Shown piece after piece: positions 31,561 through 40,820 of a stretch of DNA of 64,000 nucleotides. The position numbers were made by a program, and so were the translations under genes. How positions within the stretch are numbered: position 1 is the stretch's first letter; each line of letters opens with the position of its first letter. The notes under the pieces are model-generated. The model was not told where the DNA came from, did no database searches, and saw only the letters and a list, made by a program, of their open reading frames with translations. Source of the stretch: Bacteroides sp. (GTDB lineage: Bacteria > Bacteroidota > Bacteroidia > Bacteroidales > Bacteroidaceae); contig JAJQDI010000009.1 in assembly GCA_021202275.1 (NCBI GenBank), positions 434,001-498,000 of the forward strand, written 5' to 3'.

Positions 31561-31935
31561 TAGTAAAACTCTTTAAGTGCGACAGCTTCTAGTCCAGAGT
31601 GGCAGTTAGAGCCAGTTGACTGCGTTTTAACTTACCCCAGGCTGGGATCTGTCGTCCTTACAATACCTGAGGACACCCTTATCCACTGAAAGGGATTGAA
31701 AACGGGTAGCATCTAAAAAATTAAAATCTGTTTTGAGGCAACCGCAATTTTATGACAGCTAACTAACACAAGACTATATTTTATATGACTTGATTTCATC
31801 AATTATTTTTACTGTAAAACTCTATTTTCTGATGATCTTGTTTTTTCGGGGTTTCTATCGACTGTTAGAATTGAAGGAGAAAATGTCTGTTCATTTTTCA
31901 TTCATTTATGTGTAGCTAGTAATCTCATACGATTT
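31561..31935. other. Non-coding region, possibly structured
   Basis: 375 bases without a supported gene. From 31577 it reads GTGCGAC and contains several short G/C-rich pairing segments (for example CCCAGGCTGGG). The start is reminiscent of a bacterial group II intron 5' end, but no domain V or reverse transcriptase is present. It is left unnamed. Confidence 0.35.
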
Positions 31936-32142
31936 GTGGTTATAAAAGAAATCACGAAAATAGATAGTTATATAGCAGATCCTAAATTCTATTATTTTAT
32001 AAATAATGATTCTTCAATGGATTTATATACTTTATCACCAGAGTATCATGTTGTAGAAATTCTTCCTTTATATAACCCATCTTGTTTCAAACTGGAACGG
32101 TGTGAAAGTATACCTGTAGGTGCCATAGAATATACGTATTAG
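31936..32142 (+). CDS. Short hypothetical ORF in the cassette
   Basis: 68 residues from a GTG start, no recognisable domain. It may be a real small gene or the tail of a decayed one. Weak support. Confidence 0.3.
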   Translation: MVIKEITKIDSYIADPKFYYFINNDSSMDLYTLSPEYHVVEILPLYNPSCFKLERCESIPVGAIEYTY

Positions 32143-32229
32143 TTTACTCGTATTTTTAATATTTAAAGATGGGTAATTACCTTTTTAAGACTAAGGATGA
32201 TTTAATATCACCCTTAGTCTTTTATCTTT

Positions 32230-32652
32230 TTAATCCTCAAATTTCACTTTCTTCCATCTGGTTGTAAATTTTCCGTTTCCTAATGCCTGACTGCGGACAT
32301 ACATGGAACTATCCGCAAAAGAAATGTATATTTGAGCCATTGTATCAGTAGACCCTCCCCGTAATACAATTGCATTTCCATATCCATTGGTATCAGGAGT
32401 ATTTGATTTAGTATGATTTCCAAGCCTATAGATCCCTGCTATTATAAGGTCATCAATATCGACCTCACTTTTGTATTGGACAACTGCCACATCATTCAGT
32501 TTAATCAGTCCTGCCATATTTTCTGTTGCAGCTGGATATAGTTCACTTTTCCTTATTCTTCCTACGCTTCCATCCTCCATGGTCACTAGGATATACTCAC
32601 TGTCTTTAAGTGAGTTTACTGCCTGGACTTCATTTAATTTTTTCTTTCCCAT
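32230..32652 (-). CDS. Receptor-binding/tail fibre protein C with pyocin-knob-like tip
   Basis: A 140-residue protein with the MGKKKLNE anchor, then EYILVTMEDGSVGRI. Its tip domain has the knob pattern IAGIYRLGNHT, NGYGNAIVLRGG, AQIYISFADSSMYVRSQ and a final W, as in phage/pyocin fibre knobs that bind surface glycans. It is the copy now in line with the late unit, 171 bases downstream of the 32824 gene. Its start codon lies inside the right 48-bp inverted repeat, so its identity should switch upon inversion. Confidence 0.78.
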   Translation of the reverse strand: MGKKKLNEVQAVNSLKDSEYILVTMEDGSVGRIRKSELYPAATENMAGLIKLNDVAVVQYKSEVDIDDLIIAGIYRLGNHTKSNTPDTNGYGNAIVLRGGSTDTMAQIYISFADSSMYVRSQALGNGKFTTRWKKVKFED

Positions 32653-32676
32653 ATGATTGTCTATTTTTAAGGGGCG
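32629..32676 (-). repeat. Right 48-bp inverted repeat (IR-C)
   Basis: Perfect reverse complement of 28427-28474. It covers the upstream sequence, ATG and first eight codons of receptor-binding gene C. Confidence 0.9.
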
Positions 32677-32823
32677 TTTTTTCCTACAATTTTACGGTAT
32701 TTACGCCCGGGTTAAACTTATCCTTATATGTTGTTGTTTTTTACTTTATTTATTCTATTGAAATAACTTTTTATCAGTTACAATAAGGTAGATTACATTT
32801 CATCGTACCTTTTTTTAATAATA

Positions 32824-34053
32824 TCAACTATTCTGAAAACTTATCAGTTGTGCATAGTAATTGGATCCATGAGAGATCAGCAATATACTGAGTGCATTTC
32901 CTTTCGACATACTCACATACTCTTTCCATTTATTACCCTTACCATTCCGAAAATACAAGCTACTATCTCCATCATTAAACCCAAGATTGAAACTATGAGT
33001 GTTATCGTACTGAGCTATAATAGTAACCGGAATACAGAAATTTCCCGTAGTATTCAAAAATAACCTCATATTACTCAAAGTGGGTAGATAGACATATTTA
33101 GAAGACGTTGAATTAGATACTACAACAGTTGTACCGAATGAGAAATCCAGTAAGTTCACAGTAGATGTATTTATGAAATGTCCTATAGCTGCCATTCCTC
33201 CATCACAAACTACTGCTCCTTTAGTATATAATGCAACATCTCTATTCACGACATTATCACTGATTATTTTTACTGCCGCCATATAAAAATCATTAATACT
33301 AGTCGGATTCATCTGTCTGTAAAAATATCCGGCTGAATAACAAGTTTTATCACTCGGTAATGAGGGATCGGCTCCATCTCCAATAGCAACTTTTACATTA
33401 GCTATATTTCCCGGAGTCAAAATACCAGATTGCCTCTGTAATCTTATCTGCCCGGGTATAAGATGTGCCATATCCTGTTTATAGCTATTATTCTTCCATT
33501 GAGTAGGATCACCATAATATAATCCACACTTGTTTATTTTGTAATCCCCTATTTTGCCTCCTTTTATTTCAACATCATTAGTTTGCAAATATCCTGTTTC
33601 CAGATCCACATAGAAATTGGGATTAAAATCTCCGCTTGGTTTTCCGGCAGCATCTTCCTGAAAATCTTTGTAACTATATGCTGCATTGGTTCCTTTCTGA
33701 GACATCATCTTATTGTTGTGAAATACCGCTCCACCCACAAGTGCGAAATCCGCCATCAATATTTTGGTATAAACAGCATTAAAAGAAGAAATACGAATCC
33801 AGGTACCATTCTTGTCATTAGCTATATAATCGTCAAAAGGGTCTACTCCTGTAAACGTGCCTTCCCTTGCCAGGTAATAATATTGATCATCCGTATTGCC
33901 TGTATCGTACAATACGAAAGGAGTGGTCTCTGCTGTGCGGGTATAGGGTATGTCTTTATTCCATACCCCTGCCGGATAGAGAATAGGACCCGGTTTTCCG
34001 GACTCTCCCTTCTGAATAAATTTTACCCTCGATACTCTGCTTACCTGTGTCAT
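32824..34053 (-). CDS. Phage tail fibre/baseplate protein
   Basis: A 409-residue protein opening with SRVSRVKFIQKGESGKPGP, a short Gly-Pro collagen-like bend seen in Bacteroidales tail proteins, and sharing the V-K-F start with the upstream 34050 gene. Residues 25-110 (GVWNKDIPYTRTAETTPFVL) resemble a carbohydrate-binding-like module common in these fibres. The rest is beta-rich. It directly precedes the switchable receptor-binding gene and probably carries it. Confidence 0.65.
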   Translation of the reverse strand: MTQVSRVSRVKFIQKGESGKPGPILYPAGVWNKDIPYTRTAETTPFVLYDTGNTDDQYYYLAREGTFTGVDPFDDYIANDKNGTWIRISSFNAVYTKILMADFALVGGAVFHNNKMMSQKGTNAAYSYKDFQEDAAGKPSGDFNPNFYVDLETGYLQTNDVEIKGGKIGDYKINKCGLYYGDPTQWKNNSYKQDMAHLIPGQIRLQRQSGILTPGNIANVKVAIGDGADPSLPSDKTCYSAGYFYRQMNPTSINDFYMAAVKIISDNVVNRDVALYTKGAVVCDGGMAAIGHFINTSTVNLLDFSFGTTVVVSNSTSSKYVYLPTLSNMRLFLNTTGNFCIPVTIIAQYDNTHSFNLGFNDGDSSLYFRNGKGNKWKEYVSMSKGNALSILLISHGSNYYAQLISFQNS

Positions 34054-35120
34054 AATGAACTATCTGCTATGATTACTACATCTATATCGCTATTCGCCTG
34101 TACACACATCGCATACGTGACAGTAGCACTGGCTTCTTTGGTCTTGCCACTGCCTAAGGTAGAATACAAGGTGTTGCCTTTGGAGTCTGAGAACAGGAAC
34201 AGGAACTTTCCGCTGAAATCACCCAGAGGAGTTTTCGCGGAATCCATACGTTGCACACAACTGGGCGTATAGGTCACCTGATCTCCTTCGTCTTCGATGG
34301 TCTCATTCTCCGGACTGGGATTCAGAAGAATGATCACCGGATCGCTCGCATCGATAATGGTCTGTGTATCAAACCCCAGCAACACCCCGTTCTTATATAC
34401 CTCTACCTTATACTGACTGTAGCTATCTACCATGTCCGCGGTAATGGTGACAGTGGCAGTGGTAAGGTCACTATTCTGTTCCCATTGTCCGTTGACGATC
34501 CTGGACCATTTATAGATCAGTCCGGTCGTGATCTCGGTATCTCCGTCATAGACCACCGCTTTCACCTTCACAGAGCCACCTTCTGTGCGAATGGTAAACA
34601 GATTGTCGTCTGCGGCTGCGATGGTCACCCGGTAGGGCGAGCCGGTCTGCTTCTCGATCCGGACGGTATATTCCGCAGACAGTTCGTCTTTTATATTCCC
34701 ATAGCTTACCATCGCTGTGGCCGTGATCGTTCCGGAGAGCAATCCACTGACCTCTACCAGGTTTTTCAGGATCTTCAATCCCGGAATGCCATCTTCCCGT
34801 GTCACCTTTTGGAAATAATTCACATAATTGGTGGTGATACACATACCGGAACTGTCAAACGTCAACCCTTTCCCATTGTATGACCACTCGATGTCCGTAG
34901 GTATCGCGATCCCTTCCGCTACACGACTGCTGGTAGCGATAAAATAGACGGTAGGTTGACGGGACGGATCGGCTTCCCAATCGGGAGATACCGTATAGCC
35001 CGAGGAGGCTCCTCCTTTATATCCCTGATAGATATCCCCGGAGGGACACATCAATACGGGCATATAGGTCCCGCCCTTGGCCCGGAATGTTACTTTGGTT
35101 ACTGCACTTGCCTGACTCAT
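34050..35120 (-). CDS. Phage tail protein with Ig-like repeats
   Basis: A 356-residue protein, beta-rich, with two or three Ig-like modules (for example AVVYDGDTEITTGLIYKWSR and VEVYKNGVLLG). Such modules decorate phage tail proteins and bind carbohydrate weakly. It overlaps both neighbours by 4 bases. Confidence 0.65.
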   Translation of the reverse strand: MSQASAVTKVTFRAKGGTYMPVLMCPSGDIYQGYKGGASSGYTVSPDWEADPSRQPTVYFIATSSRVAEGIAIPTDIEWSYNGKGLTFDSSGMCITTNYVNYFQKVTREDGIPGLKILKNLVEVSGLLSGTITATAMVSYGNIKDELSAEYTVRIEKQTGSPYRVTIAAADDNLFTIRTEGGSVKVKAVVYDGDTEITTGLIYKWSRIVNGQWEQNSDLTTATVTITADMVDSYSQYKVEVYKNGVLLGFDTQTIIDASDPVIILLNPSPENETIEDEGDQVTYTPSCVQRMDSAKTPLGDFSGKFLFLFSDSKGNTLYSTLGSGKTKEASATVTYAMCVQANSDIDVVIIADSSL

Positions 35121-35512
35121 TTTCTTGTTCTCCTTTCTTTGTTTTCGTTTGTGTTGTCTGCTACAGGTGGTGTTTTCAGATCTCCTTCCGTATTGTCTCC
35201 ACCGGTTTCTTCCTCACCGGTCTCCTTGTCGCCGATATGCTCTTCGTCCGGAGTTTTTTCTTCCGGCAGATCCTCCTCCGATGTTTCCATCAGGGGTACA
35301 GGCTCTTCGGTATCTTTCAATTCCTTTTTGCCACGTCTGGCATCCAGGATCGCTCCGCCGATATACCGACTTCTCTCTTCCAGCGTCTCTCCCTGCATGG
35401 TTGCTATATCCTGTTGCCACAAGAGATAGTTGCCATCGGCTGTCTGTTGCCGGATATCAGTCAGCCCCAATTGTTCCGCGATGAACGGACACACTTTAAT
35501 GTAATTTGCCAT
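35117..35512 (-). CDS. Small phage protein with acidic tail, unknown
   Basis: 131 residues. The first 65 are folded-looking (IKVCPFIAEQLGLTDIR); the last 65 are a low-complexity Glu/Asp/Thr/Pro stretch. No family is recognised. The 304-base gap upstream has no gene but holds a dispersed palindromic repeat at 35723. Confidence 0.6.
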   Translation of the reverse strand: MANYIKVCPFIAEQLGLTDIRQQTADGNYLLWQQDIATMQGETLEERSRYIGGAILDARRGKKELKDTEEPVPLMETSEEDLPEEKTPDEEHIGDKETGEEETGGDNTEGDLKTPPVADNTNENKERRTRK

Positions 35513-35722
35513 ATGATCTATTTATTTTATGGGTTAAATCCGGAGAACCTGTCTGCCATAGAATGGAGGCAGACCTCCGTTTGTATGTTCCAATCGTATA
35601 CTTTACATCCTTATTCATTCCCGCCGCAGAGCTAAAAGCCCGTTTGTATGTTCCACAGTATGTGTGTTGTATACAGATACCAGTATGAAACGCGCACCGC
35701 GGTATGTTGGACGTGTATCGCG

Positions 35723-35743
35723 GAGACGCACGGTGTGCGTCTC
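35723..35743. repeat. Dispersed palindromic repeat, copy 1
   Basis: GAGACGCAC-GGT-GTGCGTCTC, within a longer unit that includes TTGGACGTGTATCGCG before and TACAGG after. It matches the copies at 37092 and (inverted) 46303. Confidence 0.75.
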
Positions 35744-35816
35744 TACAGGTGTATGATTGCCTGGAATTACTTGTATTTTCAATCGTACTTCGTAAATCCG
35801 TAAATCGTAAATCTCT

Positions 35817-36734
35817 TCAGTTTGCCCACAATACATTCCCCGCCTGATCGGTAAGTTCGTCTCCATCCTTGTCTGTAAGGATACAGAACGGACCACGGTC
35901 TTCTATCTCCACTCCCAGATCCATGCTGAGTCCTGTGGAGTCTTTGATGTAAGAGGTAGAGAGGGCAGGAGTAGCACCGTGCGATACCTGTTGCCATGTG
36001 GCTCCGGAGGTGTTTTTCTTCACGTACCAGGAGGCACGGAGCACACCCATCACATTGGATACCACTCCTTTGTTGGTGGTGATAATGAGTTTGGGATATA
36101 TAGTCGTCTGATCGGGAGCTATCTGTGTGGGCACGCCACTGTAGTCGTAATCAAAATCGGGTATGCGGCGGCAGATCCGGGTGGTGGCAACCAGGGCACT
36201 GCCGGAGGGCGCTGCCGGGATCTGCCTGTGGCTGGTAGCATACTCACCTTTGCACACGATACCCACCTCGTCTCCCATAAATTCACGGTCTATAATGAGG
36301 GTGTTGTCCGTTATACTCACCACCTCCGGATCCAGCTCCGGGTCCAACAGGCGTATGGTTCCTTCGAGCTGTTTGTACCACCAGAACTTTCGTTGGGTAG
36401 TCCCCGTCAGCACATCATTATCCATCATCAGCGTTGCCGTGATCGTTTGCCGCGCCGGATCGTCCCACGGACTGTACAGCACCGTTTCCGGTACACTAAG
36501 CTGCAGAGTGGGCAGAGCCGGGCTTTCGTTGATACAGATGATCTGGTGAGAATCCCGGAACACCAATACCTGGTTGGTACGCGGATCAACATATTCCGCG
36601 TAGAAATACAACGTATACGGTGCCAGCACCTCCACATTGTGCTTCACAATGATCCGGCCTTTATGGACACCCGACGTCGTGATCTCGTACCGGCTATCCG
36701 CTTCATCTATAACGTTCTGCAGCCCCCTCCTCAC
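35817..36734 (-). CDS. Phage tail protein, main part of a frameshifted gene
   Basis: 305 residues with Ig-like beta modules (APYTLYFYAEYVDPRTNQV, VWEN-type ends). It overlaps the 88-residue ORF upstream (36703..36969). The two frames join if the five-C run at 36723-36727 had four bases, giving MKWMAGEEGLQNVIDEAD and a single protein of about 384 residues. The current start (36734) is then an internal codon. Probably a split tail accessory gene. Confidence 0.7.
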   Translation of the reverse strand: MRRGLQNVIDEADSRYEITTSGVHKGRIIVKHNVEVLAPYTLYFYAEYVDPRTNQVLVFRDSHQIICINESPALPTLQLSVPETVLYSPWDDPARQTITATLMMDNDVLTGTTQRKFWWYKQLEGTIRLLDPELDPEVVSITDNTLIIDREFMGDEVGIVCKGEYATSHRQIPAAPSGSALVATTRICRRIPDFDYDYSGVPTQIAPDQTTIYPKLIITTNKGVVSNVMGVLRASWYVKKNTSGATWQQVSHGATPALSTSYIKDSTGLSMDLGVEIEDRGPFCILTDKDGDELTDQAGNVLWAN

Positions 36735-36969
36735 CTGCCATCCATTTCATATTGGTCAGAGAAGAATTTACCGTTCCGGAAGAGATCGTACTGTCCCGGT
36801 CAAATATCACACACTGAGGTTGCAACACCAGCGGGGTGAGCTCATAGTCCGGTGCATACTCTCCGGAGTCGAACGAATAGGTCTGTCGGTTGGCCACACT
36901 ACCCACTGGTACTATACTCGTACTCGCCTGTAAAGGCTTGAAATTAAAACGTATCTTTTTCTGTTTCAT
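36703..36969 (-). CDS. Phage tail protein, N-terminal part of a frameshifted gene
   Basis: 88 residues beginning MKQKKIRFNFKPLQASTS. It is the natural start of the protein continued in 35817..36734. The reading frame is lost in the G5 run (minus strand) at 36723-36727. Confidence 0.7.
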   Translation of the reverse strand: MKQKKIRFNFKPLQASTSIVPVGSVANRQTYSFDSGEYAPDYELTPLVLQPQCVIFDRDSTISSGTVNSSLTNMKWMAGEEGAAERYR

Positions 36970-37091
36970 ATCCGTATCTATTCATTATACATTCTATCTG
37001 TTCAACCAAGAAAATAATTTCTCTACGATCGGAATGTCATTTGCATATTCTATATATTTCCGGACAATACTGTTCCCATCCGGTATATGCC

Positions 37092-37112
37092 GAGACGTAC
37101 GCCGTGCGTCTC
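37092..37112. repeat. Dispersed palindromic repeat, copy 2
   Basis: GAGACGTAC-GCC-GTGCGTCTC followed by TACAGG, in the 310-base gene-free gap between two tail genes. Confidence 0.7.
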
Positions 37113-37280
37113 TACAGGTTTACATACAGGAGATTGCACACGGGGATTTACGAACCATATACTTTCTGTAGGTTCAATGGCAAATCAGTAAATCACAGAT
37201 CTCCTGGTACCTCTACAAAAAACATAGATCTATACCTATCTCTCCTTCTTTCCGATGTATCATCACTTAAAACTCAAAAC

Positions 37281-40124
37281 TTACATCCCAAATGCCATTT
37301 CCTGTCTGGCTTCCAGCACTTCGTTCCCATCCCTGAGATACGCTGTGCAGATAAACCGGCATCCGCCGTTGTACACAAACCGGAGTCCTCCGACATCATC
37401 GGTAGTAATGGGCAGGGATCTGCCGGCACCTGCCCGCACGATAGCCCAGGCATCGTCTTCCTGTGTGTCTCCACTGTCGCGTGTCCAAGAGACATCCGCA
37501 TCCAGCAACTGCCCGGTCACATCGGTATAGTGTATCCATCCCCGTACGGAAAGAGTAGTATTTATCTCTCCGTAGTCGAAATCCAGACCGTTGCTGCTCT
37601 CTATTTCAAGCGTGAAATTCGGGTTGCCCGCGATCAGCAACCAGTCTGTAGAGTTCCACACCGGTACCTGCAAAGTTGCATCAACAATGCAGCGGTATCT
37701 GCAGGATCGATGCCACACATCATGCGCCTCGGAAGAAATGCACCGGTAAGGCGCTTCGGAACGAGCAACTTCCGCACTCCATATCCCTCTGTCGACGATC
37801 TTCTGTTTCTCCTGGCCCTGGAAATCGATCTCATAGAAATCCTGCACAACAATACCCCGGGCATAAAGATAAGAGTGGTCGGAACGAATGGGCAGGTTAT
37901 CGGGAATGGGGAAGTTGCTGGCTGCTCCCAGTCCGAAAGAGATATGCTTCGAACCGGTCAGGTAGGTATCTACCCCGTCGAGCATAGTGATGCACTTGTC
38001 TTTGCTGGAGACGCGGATGCTGCTCTGCCGGCTGGTGTCTGTGAAATTCCCGTATTGCACCAGATTCATAAAAGGCACGGGTGGGCGGTTGACCCCGCCG
38101 GGCACATCCGCATCGTTGCCCAGGACACAGCGGATGGTATGTGCTCCGTCGTGTACCTGAATCACACGCATGTAGGAAGAGAAAAATCCTTCGGGCCTCA
38201 GGTAGCTGCCCAGCAAGATGTCATCTACCACAAAGGGTATATGGTCTCCCTCTTCGATTCTGAGGGTGATCAGGTAGCTACCGTCGTCCTCCTCCACATC
38301 GGAGATCACCGATCCGTTGGTGGCATAGAGCTCACCGCCTACTACCTGAATGCGGTTGTAGCGAAACTCCGGCGCTTCGAGAAAGGCCCGCAGGGTGAGC
38401 GAGGCCATCTCCGCGTTGCCATGCTCATCGATATAGGCGCCGTCGCCCAGAGGGCCGGGAATGAAATCACCGAACTTCGCCCCTTCCAGCAGATGAAGCA
38501 ACTTTTGTGCGCTGTCTATCTTGTTCTTATGCAGATACTCCATGCTGGAGCGGAGAGCCGAATAGGCATTGTAGTCCGTCGGTTGCGTAGCATCGTGCTT
38601 GCCGATCAGGTACACCCCAGAGCCGTTGACCCCGATGCGCTCGGCATAGTCTGCCTCTTTCAGATGGCTTTCAATGGCTCCCAGGCGGGAATAGGCGGTA
38701 TTGTCACCTACCGTATAGGTAGCTTCGTACGGATTGCAGAGTTTCTTCTCATACCCCTGGATACGGGACGAGCGGCCCTTTTCACCAAAACGCGCGTCGA
38801 CCAGCAACACACGCTGTCCCAGTTCGTACTCCAGCTCGTGCTCCGTACAATAGACCGGGTTGGTAAGGCAATCATATACATCCGTATCCCGGCTGTTCTT
38901 CAACGCCCAGGTACGACCTGCCTCCAGCAACTCCTCTTCGGCCTCCCGGATGCGTTCTTCAGGCAGTTCCACCCCGGTCAGGATGAACGTATCCCCTGGC
39001 AAGGGGCACATAGAGACGTTGGGCACGACGATAGGGTTGTCGCCCGACCCGATGGTCTGGTGGATGATCTCAAATTTCCTGTCGAAGTTTTTTTCATCCA
39101 CATGGAGTTCAAACTCCCACCCTTCGAGCGCGCCGGAGGTGAATACACACCCCAGTGTCTGTCCGGCGATCAGGTGGGCCGGAGTGAAGGGGGTGTTGGC
39201 GGCAGACATCACATATACATCGAACGTGTCGTCGCTCCCCTCGATGGAACCCTTCCTGGTCTCCACGCTGGTCACGGTATCGGTGTTCTTCGGATAGATA
39301 TCGTCGAAGAATACCACCTGGTGCACCACATCTTCCGGTTCCAGATCGTCCCAGGCATCAATATAGGGCTGGTTGTCCGGCAGCCGCAGCCGGATCTCGG
39401 AGATATGGTTGGTGCTGCCTCCCTGGTCTGCCTGCCCGTAGTTGCCGGTAAGGTTGCGCGTAGAGCTGTAGCAATAGAAGCGGGTCCCGTAGCTGCTGCT
39501 GTCTCCGGCACGCCGGGGGATGGAGGTGACTATCTCTCCTGTGCGGAACGCGACTTCCGAACCGATCTCCAGTTTGCCGAAACAGATATGCACGGTGTCA
39601 CCGTTTTCTTCGCTCCACCATTCGCATTCGTAAGCATCGGCCAGCAGGGTGAGAGCATCGTAGAGTTTTTCCCCTTTGTAGGAAATGGATTTTACCTTCT
39701 CCTGCAAATCTTCCGGCACATCTTTCACCTGCCAGTTGTCTGCTCCTAGTTCCTGATTGATGCAATCGGCCACGATCTGCGCGTGAGCCAGCAGGTTGGT
39801 AGTAAGGCTGAATCCGGCCTCCTGTACACCCTGCTTGCGGTAAAAGATAGTGTACTTCTTCAGAAGGCTTTCTACAGCGTCGAACCAGATCTCGTATTTC
39901 CAGCCTCCGGTCTCGTTCTCCCGTTCGGGATATATATTGCGGGTCACCTGGAATTTAAAACCTTCGTAGAGGATGTAGCATCCTTTGCGGATCTCTATGT
40001 ATTCCGGCAGGGTGCATACCAGCAACACATGGTTGTCTCCCATCAACTGCCGCTTGCGTGTGGCACCGTCTGTGAGAGGTAGCTGAAGAAATTCCTTTCC
40101 TGTTTTGTCGTATATGGTAATCAT
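37281..40124 (-). CDS. Tail-tip/tail-spike hub protein 1
   Basis: 947 residues from ATG 40124 (MITIYDKTGKEFLQLPL), chosen because the paralogue at 27453 starts at the same place. Residues about 1-480 form the endopeptidase-tail/hub region. Residues about 480-560 are helical linker containing ELGQRVLLVD and then SRLGAIESHLKEADYAERIG. The rest is beta-rich fibre domains. In siphophages this protein follows the distal tail protein and organises the tail tip. It is first in the minus-strand late unit. The long open frame on the opposite strand is an artefact. Confidence 0.82.
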   Translation of the reverse strand: MITIYDKTGKEFLQLPLTDGATRKRQLMGDNHVLLVCTLPEYIEIRKGCYILYEGFKFQVTRNIYPERENETGGWKYEIWFDAVESLLKKYTIFYRKQGVQEAGFSLTTNLLAHAQIVADCINQELGADNWQVKDVPEDLQEKVKSISYKGEKLYDALTLLADAYECEWWSEENGDTVHICFGKLEIGSEVAFRTGEIVTSIPRRAGDSSSYGTRFYCYSSTRNLTGNYGQADQGGSTNHISEIRLRLPDNQPYIDAWDDLEPEDVVHQVVFFDDIYPKNTDTVTSVETRKGSIEGSDDTFDVYVMSAANTPFTPAHLIAGQTLGCVFTSGALEGWEFELHVDEKNFDRKFEIIHQTIGSGDNPIVVPNVSMCPLPGDTFILTGVELPEERIREAEEELLEAGRTWALKNSRDTDVYDCLTNPVYCTEHELEYELGQRVLLVDARFGEKGRSSRIQGYEKKLCNPYEATYTVGDNTAYSRLGAIESHLKEADYAERIGVNGSGVYLIGKHDATQPTDYNAYSALRSSMEYLHKNKIDSAQKLLHLLEGAKFGDFIPGPLGDGAYIDEHGNAEMASLTLRAFLEAPEFRYNRIQVVGGELYATNGSVISDVEEDDGSYLITLRIEEGDHIPFVVDDILLGSYLRPEGFFSSYMRVIQVHDGAHTIRCVLGNDADVPGGVNRPPVPFMNLVQYGNFTDTSRQSSIRVSSKDKCITMLDGVDTYLTGSKHISFGLGAASNFPIPDNLPIRSDHSYLYARGIVVQDFYEIDFQGQEKQKIVDRGIWSAEVARSEAPYRCISSEAHDVWHRSCRYRCIVDATLQVPVWNSTDWLLIAGNPNFTLEIESSNGLDFDYGEINTTLSVRGWIHYTDVTGQLLDADVSWTRDSGDTQEDDAWAIVRAGAGRSLPITTDDVGGLRFVYNGGCRFICTAYLRDGNEVLEARQEMAFGM

Positions 40125-40260
40125 TGGTTGTTCCGGTTTAATTGAATAACACTTTTTGTTATGTCCTGTCAGAGGTAGGAAAAGCCCGCGTAAAAGGTAT
40201 ACCAAAGAGTTACAGGCGCAAATATCCGGGAAAAAGAAACGCCCTCCAAATACCGGTTTT

Positions 40261-40296
40261 CATGATGAAAAGTTATCGTGTCATGATGAAAAGTTA
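40261..40296 (-). promoter_or_regulatory. Paired 21-bp-spaced motif upstream of tail-tip 1
   Basis: Same 36-bp unit as 27651-27686 with one mismatch, 137 bases upstream of the tail-tip 1 start. Confidence 0.55.
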
Positions 40297-40534
40297 TACG
40301 TTCATCATGTAATATTTTTTTGAATATATTTATCTAATAATAAATACCTTACACCTACAAACAAACTTTTTTTATTGGATAGAAGAACATATAAGGGGTT
40401 TAAGTTGTAAGTTCTAAGTTTTGAGTTCTAAGTTTTGGGTCAGGATGGGTAACTTATATACAAGTCTGTACATGTTCTCTTTCTTCTTTGTTCTTATGTT
40501 CTTTTGTCTAATAAAAAAGAATAGGTACATTGCG

Positions 40535-40554
40535 GAGACGCAAGTATGCGTCTC
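40535..40554. repeat. Dispersed palindromic repeat, copy 3
   Basis: GAGACGCAAGTATGCGTCTC. The surrounding 40.3-41.1 kb is gene-free and also holds two copies of CGACCGTTGGTT-type sequence (40640-40674), a motif found again at about 44067 inside the MITE-like element. Confidence 0.65.
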
Positions 40555-40763
40555 GTATGTCTGCATATAAAATGTTACGCATAGGGATTTACAAACATAT
40601 TCTTTCTGTAATTTCAATTGTAAATTGTAATTAGCTTCGCTGACCGTTGGTTGACTTCGTCGACCGTTGGTTCAGTAAATCGTAAATCTCTTTGCGTCTC
40701 TATATGGGTGGGTATTTTCGATCATTAGTTTGTTTCTCTTTCCAACCGTACATCGAACATCAA

Positions 40764-40820
40764 TTTTTATGATGACACGTTATTACGCCATGATGTCGAT
40801 TTCATGTGTCATCATAAAAA
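40764..40820. promoter_or_regulatory. 15-bp inverted repeat in the divergent control region
   Basis: Perfect arms TTTTTATGATGACAC (40764-40778) and GTGTCATCATAAAAA (40806-40820). The inner part contains CCATGATG, related to the tail-gene motif at 40261. It lies between the minus-strand tail-tip unit and the plus-strand tail-tube unit and is a likely operator. Confidence 0.55.

Noticed and set aside
31577..31740. Group II intron
   Set aside because: Only the GTGCGAC start is reminiscent; domain V and the intron-encoded protein are missing.
37041..39749. 902-residue open frame on the plus strand
   Set aside because: It is antisense to the tail-tip 1 gene, has no recognisable domain and His/Arg/Gly-rich shadow composition. 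The opposite strand encodes a protein with a clear paralogue.
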